Shown here: positions 27,177 through 39,995 of the stretch, piece by piece
Position numbering within the stretch: the first letter of the stretch is position 1
How the letters are laid out: each line of letters starts with the position of its first letter
DNA from: Monosporascus cannonballus
Taxonomy: Eukaryota; Ascomycota; Sordariomycetes; Xylariales
Length of the DNA: 64,000 bases
Assembly: GCA_004154925.1 (NCBI GenBank)
Contig: QJNS01000024.1
Span: 248,001-312,000 of the forward strand
Direction of reading: 5' to 3'
The notes under the pieces: model-generated
The model's database searches: none
The model's input: only the letters and a program-made list of their open reading frames with translations
Told to the model about the DNA's origin: nothing
Made by a program: the position numbers and the translations under genes

Positions 27177-27575
27177 TATTATAATCTAACGGTTTTAGTT
27201 TTTTTTTTACAAATAATCGAAACTACAAAAAAAGCCAACTCCGATCCAAATCAAAACGTTACGTAACTAGCTTAAAGGTTTTAAAACGCCAAACATCTTA
27301 AACTTTTTAAACTAGTAAAAAGGCTTAAAAAGCTTAACAGGCTTAAAGATTTAAATCGTTTAAATATTTTAAACTAAAATAAAAATATATATATTTGTTA
27401 TTTTTATAATATAAGTAATATTAGTTAATAATAATAATTTGTTACTTAAAACGTTTTTAATATTAAAAAACGTAATAAATTATTATATTTATTATTTAAA
27501 TTCGTACTATATTTCTCTTAATAGAAATCCGTATAACTTAGATTTAATAATTCGTTAAACTACTTTGCCGTTATA
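27177..27575 (+). repeat. 3' LTR of retrotransposon 1
   Basis: Partner of 20774-21168. Its TG start has become TA, as RIP predicts. It is preceded by an A-rich GAAAAAAAAA tract that may be the polypurine tract. Confidence 0.75.
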
Positions 27576-28184
27576 AGAAATAACAACTTAATAAGATTTT
27601 TACTATCGAATATAACGTTTTCTACTATAACAATTTAAATAAAGAAAAATTAACCAAAAAACGCTAATAATTTTTAAAAAATTAAAATGGTCGTAATATC
27701 TAATAACAGTTAAAGTTTAAAGTTTTACAGCTTTAATATATATTTTCGGATATATAGATATCTAAATATTTATTTAAATCTTAATAGTCTTTAACGCTTA
27801 CTTATATCGAATATTAATTTCGTAAATTCGAACGTTATTATTAAGCTTAAACTTTTTTTAAATTTAATTTTTTTTAAACGTAACCTTTCTCGAATATATA
27901 TAATAATAATTAAAATAAACGGATAAATTTAAACATGTATCAATTTTAATAAATATCTTTTCTTAAATAATATAAAAAGATTATTTCCGATTTGATGCTT
28001 TTAAAGCTTTTTCGAACTTTAAATTATTCGAGCTATTTAAAGTATATTTATTAATTACACCGTTTTAGAAATAATATAGCATAAAGAAAATCGATATTAC
28101 TAATAAAGATAACACTTAAATTACATTAAAGTCAATATCTATCTATTATATACTAATTTTTATATTTATGTAAAACTTAAAAAT
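27576..28184. other. AT-rich decayed DNA between retrotransposons 1 and 3
   Basis: About 600 bases of AT-rich sequence belonging to neither element. No coding relic was recognised. Its last five bases, AAAAT (28180-28184), are the left target-site duplication of retrotransposon 3. Confidence 0.5.
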
Positions 28185-28334
28185 TGTTACGGCGCTTTGC
28201 GTCTCTTGAGTTTTTAGAAGATATTTTGTTATTGTACGAAAAAGAAAAAAAAGAGCTATTTAGCAAACGCATAGCGCTTGCATATATAGAGCGAAACGGC
28301 GGCTTAAATAAGCCGCTATGTTAATGCTGTAATA
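28185..28334 (-). repeat. 3' LTR of retrotransposon 3
   Basis: 150 bp, beginning TGTTACGGCGC and ending GCTGTAATA (a RIP-changed CCGTAACA) on the plus strand. It shares the AAACGGCGGCTTAAATAAG core with the other two copies. Confidence 0.85.
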
Positions 28335-29153
28335 GTAGCTCGTTTTTTTAAAGATAGTTATTCTTAATTGCATAAAAAAAGTAAAAAATATAAATATCTT
28401 TTTCGAATTCGAACCTTAGTTAACTAGTGGCGTATTATATGTCGTAAAGTGTCGTGGCGTTAGTATAGCGTGCGCGCGATATAGTCGAAGTGGAGCCGTA
28501 ACAATGGCCGAGTAGCGAGATGCCGTATAAAAAGTGTATAACGCTAGTTCTAGTACGAAAATAGTAATATTATCGTATAGGATATTATTGACCCGATTGG
28601 ATTTTGCTGTATTATTAATATTATAATATCGTTATACTATTTTTTTCTTATTTTTTCGTCATTTTTATATCGTTATTTTATTTTTTATTTTGTGATTTTT
28701 TTCATTATTATAATAATACTTTTCCGATCTCATATTACTTACGTAATATCCATTTATGCAAAATAGTTATGTAAAATTTATTTTAAATATATTTTTTTAA
28801 ATTATAATTTTAATCTTAAAAAATAACCTTTTTCTATTATTATTTCGCGTTTATTACAGTAATAAAATATGTATTTTATATTAAGTACTAAAAGATATAT
28901 TAATTAATAAATTATACGCGTCGTAATAGTAACGTCGTATATATACGGTATTATTATTATGTTAATTTTTCGACGTATAATCGGCAGAAGGCGTTATAAG
29001 GCGATTTTTTAAATTTAGATATCTTTTTTATTAGGTTGATTTTTATTTTAACATTAATCGTAATAATAATAACGAGTCGATTTTCGACGACCACGACAAC
29101 AAGACGTACACGTACTTTAACGATTTTCGTCGAAAATTTTACGAGGCGGTATT

Positions 29154-29578
29154 TGTTATAGGAACAGGGGTTCCTGCCTCGAGAAGACCTACTTTTGAGG
29201 CCTAGCGCGAAGTCGCCTCGGCTAAACACCGGCCAAAGGAGTCTCGGCCTTTTTAATGGTGATCTAAGTAATCTGGGTGATCTGGACCAGATTATACAGA
29301 TCTAACAGATCCGCGACATACTTACTTTAAGGAATTGGGATATATAATAAATCGGTTTTTCATATAAATAGTACTTACTTAATTTTCGTTCCTTAATTAT
29401 TAATCTAAGTTTTTAATTAAGAAGTAATTATACCGTTTTCTAATTAAAGGAAAAGTTTTTAAATTTTTTTAATAAATAAATTATTAAATTATTTTTCGTC
29501 TTATTATTATTTACAAATCAAAACCTTATTTCGGATATTATTTATATTTCCAGATAGATATATAACAGGTTTGTTATA
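29154..29578 (+). repeat. 5' LTR of retrotransposon 2
   Basis: 425 bp. Direct repeat of 35947-36371, differing almost only by C/T and G/A transitions. It includes a GC-richer island (GGCCTAGCGCGAAGTCGCCT) and the word CTGGACCAGATTATA. Confidence 0.9.
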
Positions 29579-30149
29579 TTTTAATAATTTCTTAATTAAT
29601 AGCCGACAAATGATTTATTGCCTAATTAAAGCATAAGTTTTCCTAAACTTAATACAAATAATAGCATAGGACGACGTTTAGAAAACAAATAATATATCCG
29701 ATTCTCGTTATTAGCCAGTAAAATATTATTAATAAAACTTAACAATTTACCCCTTATTAAAAAGTTTTCTAATTAATTAATAACATAACATCCCTAACAA
29801 CCCGATTTTAAGCAAGTTCTTCTTCTCAACCTTAATAACAACCTTTCCCGATTCCTTAGAACACGATTAAAGCTTTGGAAAAGAAGCCGGAGCAAAAGGA
29901 AGTAAAAGAAGAATATGGAGTAAGAAACCAAAAAAAAAACTTATAACGAAGGAAAAACTAAGTGCTTTAACGGCAAAAGTTCGAACCCTAAGGGAGAAAA
30001 ACGTTCGGCTTACCAAAGAAAAAAAACTAGTTTTTCCTTAATTTGGCTCCCTTAGAGGACGAAGCCAAAAGGCTGGTTACCGACCTCCTTCGATAAATCT
30101 AGGACGAAAAGCGTCGACTTTACCATTATTCGGTACGAACCAGATACGA

Positions 30150-33100
30150 GAAAAAACTATTTTACCTTTTAATTATTACGGAATGCCAAACGTTAAGGAT
30201 TATAAGCCAATTCCCCTTAAACTTTATGACGGATTAAAGGACCTTAATGGATTTTTAATTCAAGTTAGACTTTACCTTAAATTTTATGAAAATTTTTTGA
30301 CGGAAAATTATTAAAAAGTGATGGCCATTTTTTAGCTATTGATCGAACGAATTCGATAATGGTTCGAACCTATTTTAACAGATTACTTCGAAAAATATTA
30401 AAAAAAATTTCGGATTTTACCAACTACATTTTTAACGATTATGGGAACTTTAAAGAAAAAATACTCGCCTTATTCGGGAACTTCGATAAGGAACAGGATA
30501 CGGTTAAATAATTTCATTTCCTTTACCAGACTAAGTTAGCTGCCGAGTACACGATTAAATTCAACCGCCTGGCCGCCATTTTAAACCTGCCAGAAAACGT
30601 TTTATTTTATCCTTATTATAACGGCTTAAAATCTTTGGTTAAGGACGAGATATATAAGGAACCAAAAGATAAATTTTTCGCAAAATACATAAATAAGGCT
30701 ATTATTATTAATTAACGTGTTTTTAATCGATACCTTAAAAAGAAAAGGACCGGTAAACGAGGTAACAAAAAAAGCTCGAAAAGCCAGAATAAAAAGGATA
30801 AAGGCAAGCTTTAAAAGGAAACGAATTCCGTTTCAAAAAAGCCCAAGAAAAATAAATCCAAAGTAAAATATTTTAATTATAGCAAAAAGGGGCATTTCAA
30901 AAATAAATATTATTCCCTTAAGAGGAATTCCAAAAAAGAAGGGATTTTTTAACCCCAGAAAAAAACTAAAGCGGCTGAATAAAAAATCAACAGTAAGGTA
31001 AAAAAAAAGGGAAAAAAATTAATTCGATTTCTTTCCAGCCAGAATTCATTATTGCTATAATTACTTAAATTCAAAATAATAACTTAAAATATAAGGATTA
31101 TTTTATTTGCTAGGACTTTAAGGTTAAAACCTGCAAATACCATTTAGGATAAACAGCTTTTAGGATAGCCATAGGGTTAAGATGCCAATATTACCTTAAT
31201 TCTTAAAAATGTGAAATATATATAAAGAACGGTTAATTTCGACCAGACGATAAAAATCATGGACAGTTATTCCCGGAATTCTATGAGTTCTTAAAATATA
31301 CCATTTACTCAAAAAAGTTGACGGTAAATCCTTACGACCTATTACATTTTATTACTTGCTATTAGAATAATTACTTCGTTTATCTTAAAGTTAAAAAGGA
31401 TAATAACTTTTGGCCTGAATAAGACGAAAAAATACTTATTGAATTAAATAACAAATGCCGATATATTAAAATTCTCCGATAACTAAAGTACCTTAAGTTT
31501 TGTTATTTATATCTCGAATTAAAACGGAATTAGAAGGCCATATTATAAAAATGTTTATGTTATTCTTTAATATTTTGCGTCCAATATAAGCTTTTAAATA
31601 TGGGAATACCCTTTTCGGAAATCCACCTTTTTAATCTCATAACTCAGAGGACATAAGAATAAAAGAAAAGCCAAAAAAAAAGATCCCAATATAAATACGG
31701 CAAAAAAACATGGTTTCGGTACAAAAACGATTAATGTATTAAGCATACTGTTAGAAAAGTTCGTAAATGAAAATTCGCTTAAGCTAAATAATATTAAAAA
31801 TCAAAAAATTATAAAGGCCCTTAAAATTAAGGTACCAAAAAGCCTTAATTTACAAAACCTTATGTAAAACGACAAAAGAAATGCATAATTAAATTAAGAT
31901 TTTTTTTAATACAAAAACAAAACGTTTAAAGCAATAATCGATTCCGGCGCAAAAAGTAATTTTATTTCCCCTATAACAGCAGAAAAATATTAAATTCCTT
32001 AAAGATATAAATTAAAATTTTATAAGTTGCGTACGGTAAATAACAGTTTATCTATTTACGAAAATAGGCGAATTTTCCAAAAAACGGAAAAATTCCTAAT
32101 ATAAATCTAAGAACATCAAAAATACGTTTTGCTAAATATCGTTAATATTTTCGAACATAATATTATCCTAGGAATGCCGTGGCTTTGTTTTAGTAATTTA
32201 CGGATTAATTTAAAAAAAAAAGAATTTTTTTTTTGGGAAAACGAAATATTAAAAAAAAATAATCGAAAAATTTACTATATTATTAAGGAAGTACAGATCT
32301 CTAATCAAATTTTTACGATACCGCTAGAATATCAAGGATTTAAGCGGTTATTTAAAGATAAAAAGGATTATAAGTTATCGTTACATGGTTAATAAGATTA
32401 TTAGATACCTATTAAGGAAAGATATTATCCAAAGCTTTACAAAATTTACCATATAAACCCGAAAAAGTCGAAAGCCTTATAAAAAAGCATATAACTAGAT
32501 TTAAAAAAAAGATATATCTAACTTTTTAACTTCTCTACTGGATATCCCGTTTTTATGGTACCAAAAATTAAGGATAACAAGCAAAAAATCGATAAAAACA
32601 AAAACCCTATTTACCAAAAAATAATCGACTACAAATAGTTAAACGATATCATAATTAAGAATAAATACCTTTTAACATTTATAAATACTTTAAAAGAAAA
32701 CGTCAATAAAGCCAAATAATTTATAACCTTCGACTTTTGTAATAATTATTACCGTATCCGAATGGCCAAAAAAGAAAAATGGAAAACGGCATTCAGAATA
32801 ATATACGGACTTTACAAATACAAAATAATGCCGATAGGATTCATTAATGCTCCCGCTAACTTCCAGAATTTAGTCATAATTATTTTATGACAATTTTTGG
32901 ACAAATTCGTATTCGTCTACCTCGACGATATCCTTATTTATTCCGAAACTCTGGAGGAATACAAGAAGTATATCTTTCAAATATTCAGAACTCTAGACGA
33001 AACTAATATTCGAATTAATCCAGCCAAAAACGTATGGCACATTTAGAAACTAGATTTTCTAGGATTTATTTTTACTCCCGGATAAATTCAAATTTAATAC

Positions 33101-35225
33101 TTTAAATTAGAAACAGTTAAAAATTGGCTTATCCCCGATAAGGCGACCGTTATAAACATCCGATAAATTTTAAGAGTTACGAGTTACGTACGTAACCTAA
33201 TTAAAAAATATAGAAATATTATTAAATTATTAACGAAATTTATTATTAAGGAATACGTTAAAAAATTTGAACTTCTAAAGAAAATAAAAAAAGTATTCCG
33301 GAAATTAAAAAAAGTAATTACTAGCGGACCAATAATAAAAATATCGAACCCAAACAAAAAAAACGTCTAAAAACAAATACTTTAAAATACGCTTTAAGTA
33401 TAATTTTAAAATAATAAAATAATAACAGCAAATAATACTCAATAACATATTATTTAAAAGCATTCCGAAATACCGAACTTAAATACCAGATTTACAACAA
33501 AAAGCTATTGGCAATTATTAACGCTTTTAAAAAATAAGAACTTTTTCTTAATAAAACAAAAAAACCTTTCGATATTTACTTTAATTATAAAAACTTAAAA
33601 ATTAAATAAACAATATAAAAAATAAATAATTTTCCTATCAAGATTTAACTTCAAAATATATTACATTAAAAAAATATCTAAGCGGATATTTTCAATCGCA
33701 AAAGAAATTACGATTCCAAAGTTCCTAAAAAAACATATAAATATTACAATACAATAAAAATGGTATTATATAATTATGCGAAATAATACAAAAACCGACA
33801 TCAGAATTTTTAATACCGTTCCGGAATTCTTACGATACGAAAAAATAAAAAAAAAATCCAATAACTAAAAAGATAACTAAAGGACCAGTTATTATACTAT
33901 AGCAAAATTTATATTCCCAAAGATTAATAGGAATAATTTATAAAAAAAATTCCATAAAAATCTATTATACGGATATTAAGGAATTTTCAAAACCACTAAA
34001 CGATTATAAGAAAAATACGATTTCTCAAAATTACGCCGTATAGTCAAAAAGGTAATTAAGAATTATAACGTTTGCAATAAGGCTAAAACAGTACGCCATA
34101 AGCCTTACGGACTATTACAACCTACCGACATTTCTAATAAGGTATAAAACATTATAACTTAAAATTTTATTATTAACTTACCTTTATTTAAAAACCCAGT
34201 TACTGAAATCGAGTATAATAAAATATAAGTAATTATTAACAAACTTATTAAATATAGGTACTTTTTACCTTTTAAAAAAACGCAACGGCAGAACAGTTGG
34301 CCTATACTTTTATCCGATAATACTTCGACAAACATAAAATACCCAAAAAATTATTTCCGATAAAAATACGCTTTTCACGTCGAAATTTGGCACCAAATTT
34401 TTCAAACAAATCGGTATTAAATTTAAATTTTTAACAACATATTATCCTTAAATAAATAAACAAACAAAACGACTTAATTAAACCTTGGAATAATATCTTC
34501 GAAATTACGTTAACTATTAACAAAATAACTGGATAAAACTTTTATTACTAATACAGATTACTTATAACATATTTATTAACGAAAATATAGGCGTATTCCC
34601 TTATATAACTATATACGGACATAATACAAAGGTGAAACGACTTAAATAACCGTTTAATAAGGTATTAAAGATTATTATAATTACCTTAAAAACAAAAATA
34701 CTAACGACAAAAATTAAAATAATTTAAGCCCGTTTTCAAAATAAATTACGATTCCTCTAATAATAAATAACCCAATATTACAATAAAAAAATTAAAAAAT
34801 CAATTCTAACGAAAGGAAATAAGGTTTACTTGCTACGCTAAAAACAAAACGCAACTTCGAATATTTTACAAATTAAAACGAAACGACCTAACGATAAGTT
34901 TAATTTCAAGAAATTTGGCTTATTCAAAATCGATAAAATTATTTCTAAAACTAACTATCGACTGTCGTTACTTAGGAACATGAAAATATACTTTATTTTC
35001 TATATTTTTTTATTCGAACCAGCACTTAAAAACGCCCCGTTAAAAATAAACCTAAAACTTAAAAAGAAATTTGACAAATACGAAATAAAACAAATATTAG
35101 ATTCCAAAATAATCAAAAATAAAGTTTAATACTTAATTAAATAAGAAAAATATTTACATAAAAAATATTTGGAAATTATTTAACTATTTAACGAATGCAA
35201 TAAACCTAATTAAGACGTTTTACCG
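30150..35225 (+). pseudogene. gag-pol relic of retrotransposon 2
   Basis: Gag (about 30.17-30.75 kb) shows LYDGLKDLNGFLIQVRLYLK and WFEPIL. The zinc knuckle (30869-30910) keeps CX2CX4HX4C spacing, but all three Cys are Tyr. The aspartic protease motif AIIDSGAKSNFIS is intact, with DSG at 31940-31948. An 88-codon open stretch at 32129-32392 carries IILGMPW. RT has VYLDDILIYS with YLDD at 32918-32929. RNase H has YQIYNKKLLAIINAFKK near 33.5 kb. Integrase has VCNKAKTVRHKPYGLLQP near 34.1 kb and an NFIINLPLFK-type segment. A chromodomain-like end (YEIKQILDSKIIKNK) lies at 35.08-35.2 kb. Confidence 0.85.
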
Positions 35226-35946
35226 CCAAAATTCTAACCGACCGTCTTTAACACGGCCAAGATCGCAAACGATAAAAGTCCCTCGCTTAAATCCAACTCT
35301 TCGACGTTCTAGTCGAAAAAATTAAACGTTTCCACTATTACGTTCATCTCGGAAGTAAACCGCGCTTATTCCTTTTTCATACGTCGTTATTCCTCTTTTA
35401 CCTTTTCTCGTTTTTTTAATTAATCTAATTCCAAACCTTTTTTTAATATCTTCACAGCCTTTTTTTTTTAAAAAGGTCCTATTAAAATCGTAACCGTTTT
35501 AACCGGCTAATAAACTCCTTCGTTTTTCTTTCCGCCGTTTTCTAATACGCTAAAAACGTATTTTCAAATTCGCGTTACTTCTTTTATAAACGTTTTTACG
35601 TTTCGTTCATTTTTTTAAGGAATTTATAGTTAAAACATTATAAGAAAAACGTTAATAATAGGTGCAATAACTATAATTCAGATATTTCAAAACGTAAAAA
35701 TACTTAGATTTATCAAAACGAACGCAATTAAAATAAAGAAAAACCTTAATGCCAAACTTTTCGATTAATTTAATACGAATATTTCGAAAATCGCGTTAAT
35801 TTAAACGAGATTTCCTTTTCTTTTTTTGAATGCGGCCTGTTATAATAAAATCAGTTAAGACATTTCCAAGAACTTTTTCCAGCAAAATAAAATAACTATT
35901 TACGGTTTTTATCTTTGGGATAAAAATTCTTAAAAAAGGGAAATAA

Positions 35947-36371
35947 TGTTACAGAAATAAGAGTTCTTACTTCGAAAAAATTTACTTTTAAGGCCTAGCG
36001 CGAAATCGCCTCGGCTAAATACCGGCCAAAAGAGTCTTGGCCTTTTTGACAGTAATCTAAGTAATTTGGGTAATCTGGACCAGATTATATAAATCCAACA
36101 GATCCGCGACATATTCACTTTAAGAAATTAAAATATATAATAAATCGGTTTTTTATATAAATAATACTTATTTAGTTTTCGCTCCTTAGCTATTAATTTA
36201 AGCTCTTAATCAAAAGGCAACTATACCGTTCTTTAATTAAAGAAAAAATCTTTAAATCTTTTTAATAAATAGGTTATTAAATCATTTTTCGTCCTATTAT
36301 TACCTGCAAATCAAGACCCCATTTCGGATACTGCTTATACCTCCAGGTGGATGTATAACAGGTTCGTTACA
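35947..36371 (+). repeat. 3' LTR of retrotransposon 2
   Basis: 425 bp partner of 29154-29578. It ends GTTACA immediately before the GTATT duplication. Confidence 0.9.
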
Positions 36372-37599
36372 GTATTCCGATTTTATATCGTTTTCGAAAT
36401 AGTTGAAAAGATTTACCGTATCGCATTCGGTATAATAAGCGCGAAAAAAAAAAGGCTAATTTTATTTGTTTAATTATAATTACGCTTTTAATGTTATTTA
36501 AAAGAAAATAAAATCGATTGCTTTATATAAGTTATCACTCGATAGGTTTTAATATAAATTCATAATCTTTATTTGCAAATAATGCTATAAATATACCAAA
36601 ATATATATTCTGTAATAACGTAATATTAATTTTATAATAATAAGATAACGTTTAAATTACTGCTTTAATAGAATAATCCAATATTATTTAGTTTTTATTA
36701 ACAAAAATTATTATTTATAAATATTAATTAAACGCGCTTTCTGTAATAAAATATATATTATTATCTTTGCAGCTTTAGGTTTCGGCTAGAAAAACGTTAA
36801 TATCATGACGTTTTTTTTCTATTTCGACGATTTTTAATTGTTGCGGTATTATTGTAATACTATATTTCTTTTTAGAGTTAAACTTTTTGTTATTACGTAA
36901 TCGTTATAACAGCGCGCAGTTATTTGGTCGTTAATTTTTATAAATCGATTATTTATATCGTTAATAATATTAATACTTATTTTTCTTAGTTTTAATATAA
37001 TATAGGCGTTATTATAACGTTATTACTATATCGATTTAATAAAATATTTTTTCTTTATTTATATACGTTTTGCGTTATTTCTCGTTATTATTTTAATAAT
37101 TTCTAATATTAGTCGAGTAATTTAGATTTATTAAAGTTATTTTTATAAAATTCGATTATATTTATATCGTATCGTTTAAAAGTCGTAATCGATTCTTAAA
37201 TAAAATAGTATAATTAGGATTATTTAACCTTATATTAAAAACCATATTTAAATTTTTTAAAACTTAGGATTTTTTTAAAATGCTATTCGACGTTTTTCAT
37301 ATTGTTTGTATTCGTAATAATAACGCCTTTGGCTCTAGTATTTTATTTCTCGTTTATTATCTTTTATATTAAAAAAATTATTTTATAACGTTAAATTTAA
37401 AAAAATATAGAAAACTAAGAATAACTTATATAATATTAATAACTTTACAATTATGACACGAAAATATACTTTAGTATTAATAAAAAGGTTTATTTACTTA
37501 TTATTAAATTTATCGTTATATTGTTCTAATTTTATATAATAGATTTTAATTTAAATTCATTTTTTTACAAATATATTAATATCGTTACGATATCGATTA

Positions 37600-39995
37600 A
37601 CTTATTCCGCGTACCAGTTTTACGTCTTCGCCATTAATATTTTAGCGTTTTTAAAATTCGTTTTAATTTATTCGCGTAATTTGTCGCTTTAATATATCTT
37701 TTTTATTACGTAGACGTTTTAAGAGTTTTAAAAAGCCGTTATAATTCCGTATTTATAATAAGGTAAAAGCTATAATTAACAAAAAATAACAAAACGCTAA
37801 TAATTTCTAATACGTAATTGTTATTAATAAATTCGGTTAAAATTTTGAATTATTTAATTATCTTAATACAAGAAATAATAATTTCGTAAATATTATTTTA
37901 TTGTTATATTAAAAGTTTCCGTTCAATTATTGGTTTAAAAGCAATAAGATATCAAAACGCGAAATATAACGTTTAAATATCGGTTTAATTTTTTTTAAAC
38001 AGAATTAAAATATATTATATACCGCAATCAAATATAATTATGGGTAAGATATCGTATAGGCGATATATATAGGAATAAAAGGCGTCGGCAAAAGTAATTA
38101 CGAATATATCTGTAACGGCGATAAAATAACGTATTTTTGTAAATTTATTAAATATTATAAAAACGGATTTATAAATATACTCGGAATTTTTATAAAAAGA
38201 AAAAGGACAGATATAATTTACGAAAATATTGTTTTATAAGCGGAACGGAACGGGTAAAAAGTTAAAAAAACCTGTCGATAAAAATTTAAACGCCTTAATA
38301 TGACGGCAAAAATAATAGCCTTATACAAACGTAATTATATTCCGTAATAAGCATAACTAATAATAGTTTCGTTATAATAAATCGTATATTTTAAAACGTT
38401 TCGAATAAGTTATAAATATTATATTATAGTTATAGTATAATATTTATAACTTTAAAATTTCGTCGTTAAATATAAATAGTTTATTTTTAATATAAATACG
38501 CTTTTATATCACTTTATAATCGGTTTTTATAATTTTAAACATTTTCTAAATATTTAGTTTAAACTGTTTACAAACTAAGTTTATAAATACCGCCAAAATA
38601 TCTCTAGTTAATATAAACAATCTATAAGTATTATCGATTAATACGTTTATCGGCTAGCTAACGTTTATAACGTATACTTTAAAAGAAATATTTTATTATT
38701 CGAGTAAAATATCTTTTAATATCGATACGTTATCTTATTATTAGTTATATTATAACGGTCCGCAAATTAAACGCCGGACTAACGTAATAACGCGTTTAGA
38801 ACTGTAATCTTTTTCCCGGTTTATAAATTATTTAAAACCGGAAATCGTTAAAAAATTCGATTTAACGTATTTAGCATTAATTTAAAAACTTTACAATAAC
38901 GAAATATTATAAGCTTTTATCATCGATAATAATTTATACGAGTTTTTTAGCTTTTTATAATATATAATGTTATATTTCGAAAACTTTAACAATAATTAAT
39001 AAGTTTTTTTATCGTAAATCTCGTATTTATATTTTACTATATTATATTTTATTTAAAATATAAGTAACTGTAAAACGCTTAACATATTATATTACAAAAG
39101 TATTTTCCTCGACGTTTAATCGAAAATATCGGTTTTTAAAATTATTTTACATCGAAAATCATAATATAATAAAATCGGTACCGTAAAAAAACAGTTTTGA
39201 GGCGTTAAAAAACTATTACGATATTTTCTATTAAAAAACTTATTTATTTTATCTTATTCATTAAAATACTTAAGGGTTTTTCAATTAATAAAAAAACTTT
39301 TTATAAATCGTCGATAAAAATTTACAAAATTAAAAAAACGTTATAATTTTCGTAACGTTTCGAGAATTTTCTATTATTAAATAATTTTGATCTTTTTACA
39401 ATTTATAATAATATTGTTAATTAAAATTATTAGGCTTAAATAACGTATTTTCGTTGTATTAAATTTGTATTTTTATATATCGATCGTTAATCTCGTATTT
39501 GTAAAATAACGGATTACTTTTCGTATATAATCTTTATATTTTTTAGGCTTTTATTATAAATTAAAGTATTTTTAAAATAAATTATAATACATTTATATAA
39601 AAAGTCGAATAACGTATAATTATTATAATATTACATCAAATTCGTGGCGCTAATTATACTGAAATTTATAATAAAATATTTGAATAATCCGAATCGAATT
39701 ATAAAGGTTATTTTTATTCGTTTTTAAAAGTAATACGTAAACGATTAAAAATCGTAACGATATCGAAGTTTGTAAATACTTACGCCGAATAAAAAACGTT
39801 TAAAGTTTTCCGAATTAAGAATATAAGGTAACGGTTTTTTACTATAACGTTATTAAGGCCGCGATAATTAATATAAATACACACCTTATCTTCTAGCTTT
39901 TTTACAAACAAAATAAAACCTGCTATTAAAAAATTATTAAGGCGAATAAAACTTTTTTTCAGATAATTATCGATATATTTTCGTATCGCCAGCAA
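37600..39995 (-). pseudogene. pol relic of retrotransposon 3 (RT, integrase)
   Basis: A minus-strand 71-codon open stretch (39995-39780) matches the gypsy RT start: two-helix lead, then FVKK and YRGLN motifs. Downstream, out-of-frame but recognisable, are FTKLDI-, RFGLFKY- and integrase HVYRLHG-like segments. Stops are mainly TAA and TAG. No single frame is intact. Confidence 0.7.

Larger units (their letters stand above)
20774..27575 (+). mobile_element. Decayed Ty3/gypsy retrotransposon 1 (plus strand)
   Basis: It is bounded by direct repeats 20774-21168 and 27177-27575, both starting TRTTATAAYCTAACGG and containing a shared GTTACGTAACTAGCT word. Internal order supports the plus strand: gag-like start after the 5' LTR, RT with YLDD at 24383-24394, integrase remnant near 25.5-26.0 kb, and a PVFYISLLELKVD-like C-terminal integrase/chromodomain junction near 26.3 kb. 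The whole reading frame is broken by many TAA/TAG stops. A 150-bp solo LTR plus its 5-bp duplication interrupts the 5' part. No clear target-site duplication was found (ATAGA before, AGAAA after), so the outer ends are accurate only to a few bases. Confidence 0.8.
29154..36371 (+). mobile_element. Decayed Ty3/gypsy chromovirus-like retrotransposon 2 (plus strand), nested in retrotransposon 3
   Basis: Both LTRs are exactly 425 bp (29154-29578 and 35947-36371), start TGTTAYAG and end GTTAYA. The flanks are identical GTATT (29149-29153 and 36372-36376). A purine tract AAAAAAGGGAAATAA (35932-35946) sits directly before the 3' LTR, confirming plus orientation. The internal order is gag, zinc knuckle, aspartic protease, RT, RNase H, integrase and chromodomain, all on the plus strand but broken by many stops. 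Total 7,218 bp. It inserted into the 3' part of retrotransposon 3. Confidence 0.92.

Noticed and set aside
28957..29229. 90-codon minus-strand frame with Arg/Val-rich sequence
   Set aside because: It straddles the junction of retrotransposon 3 and the LTR of retrotransposon 2, so it is a chance chimera.
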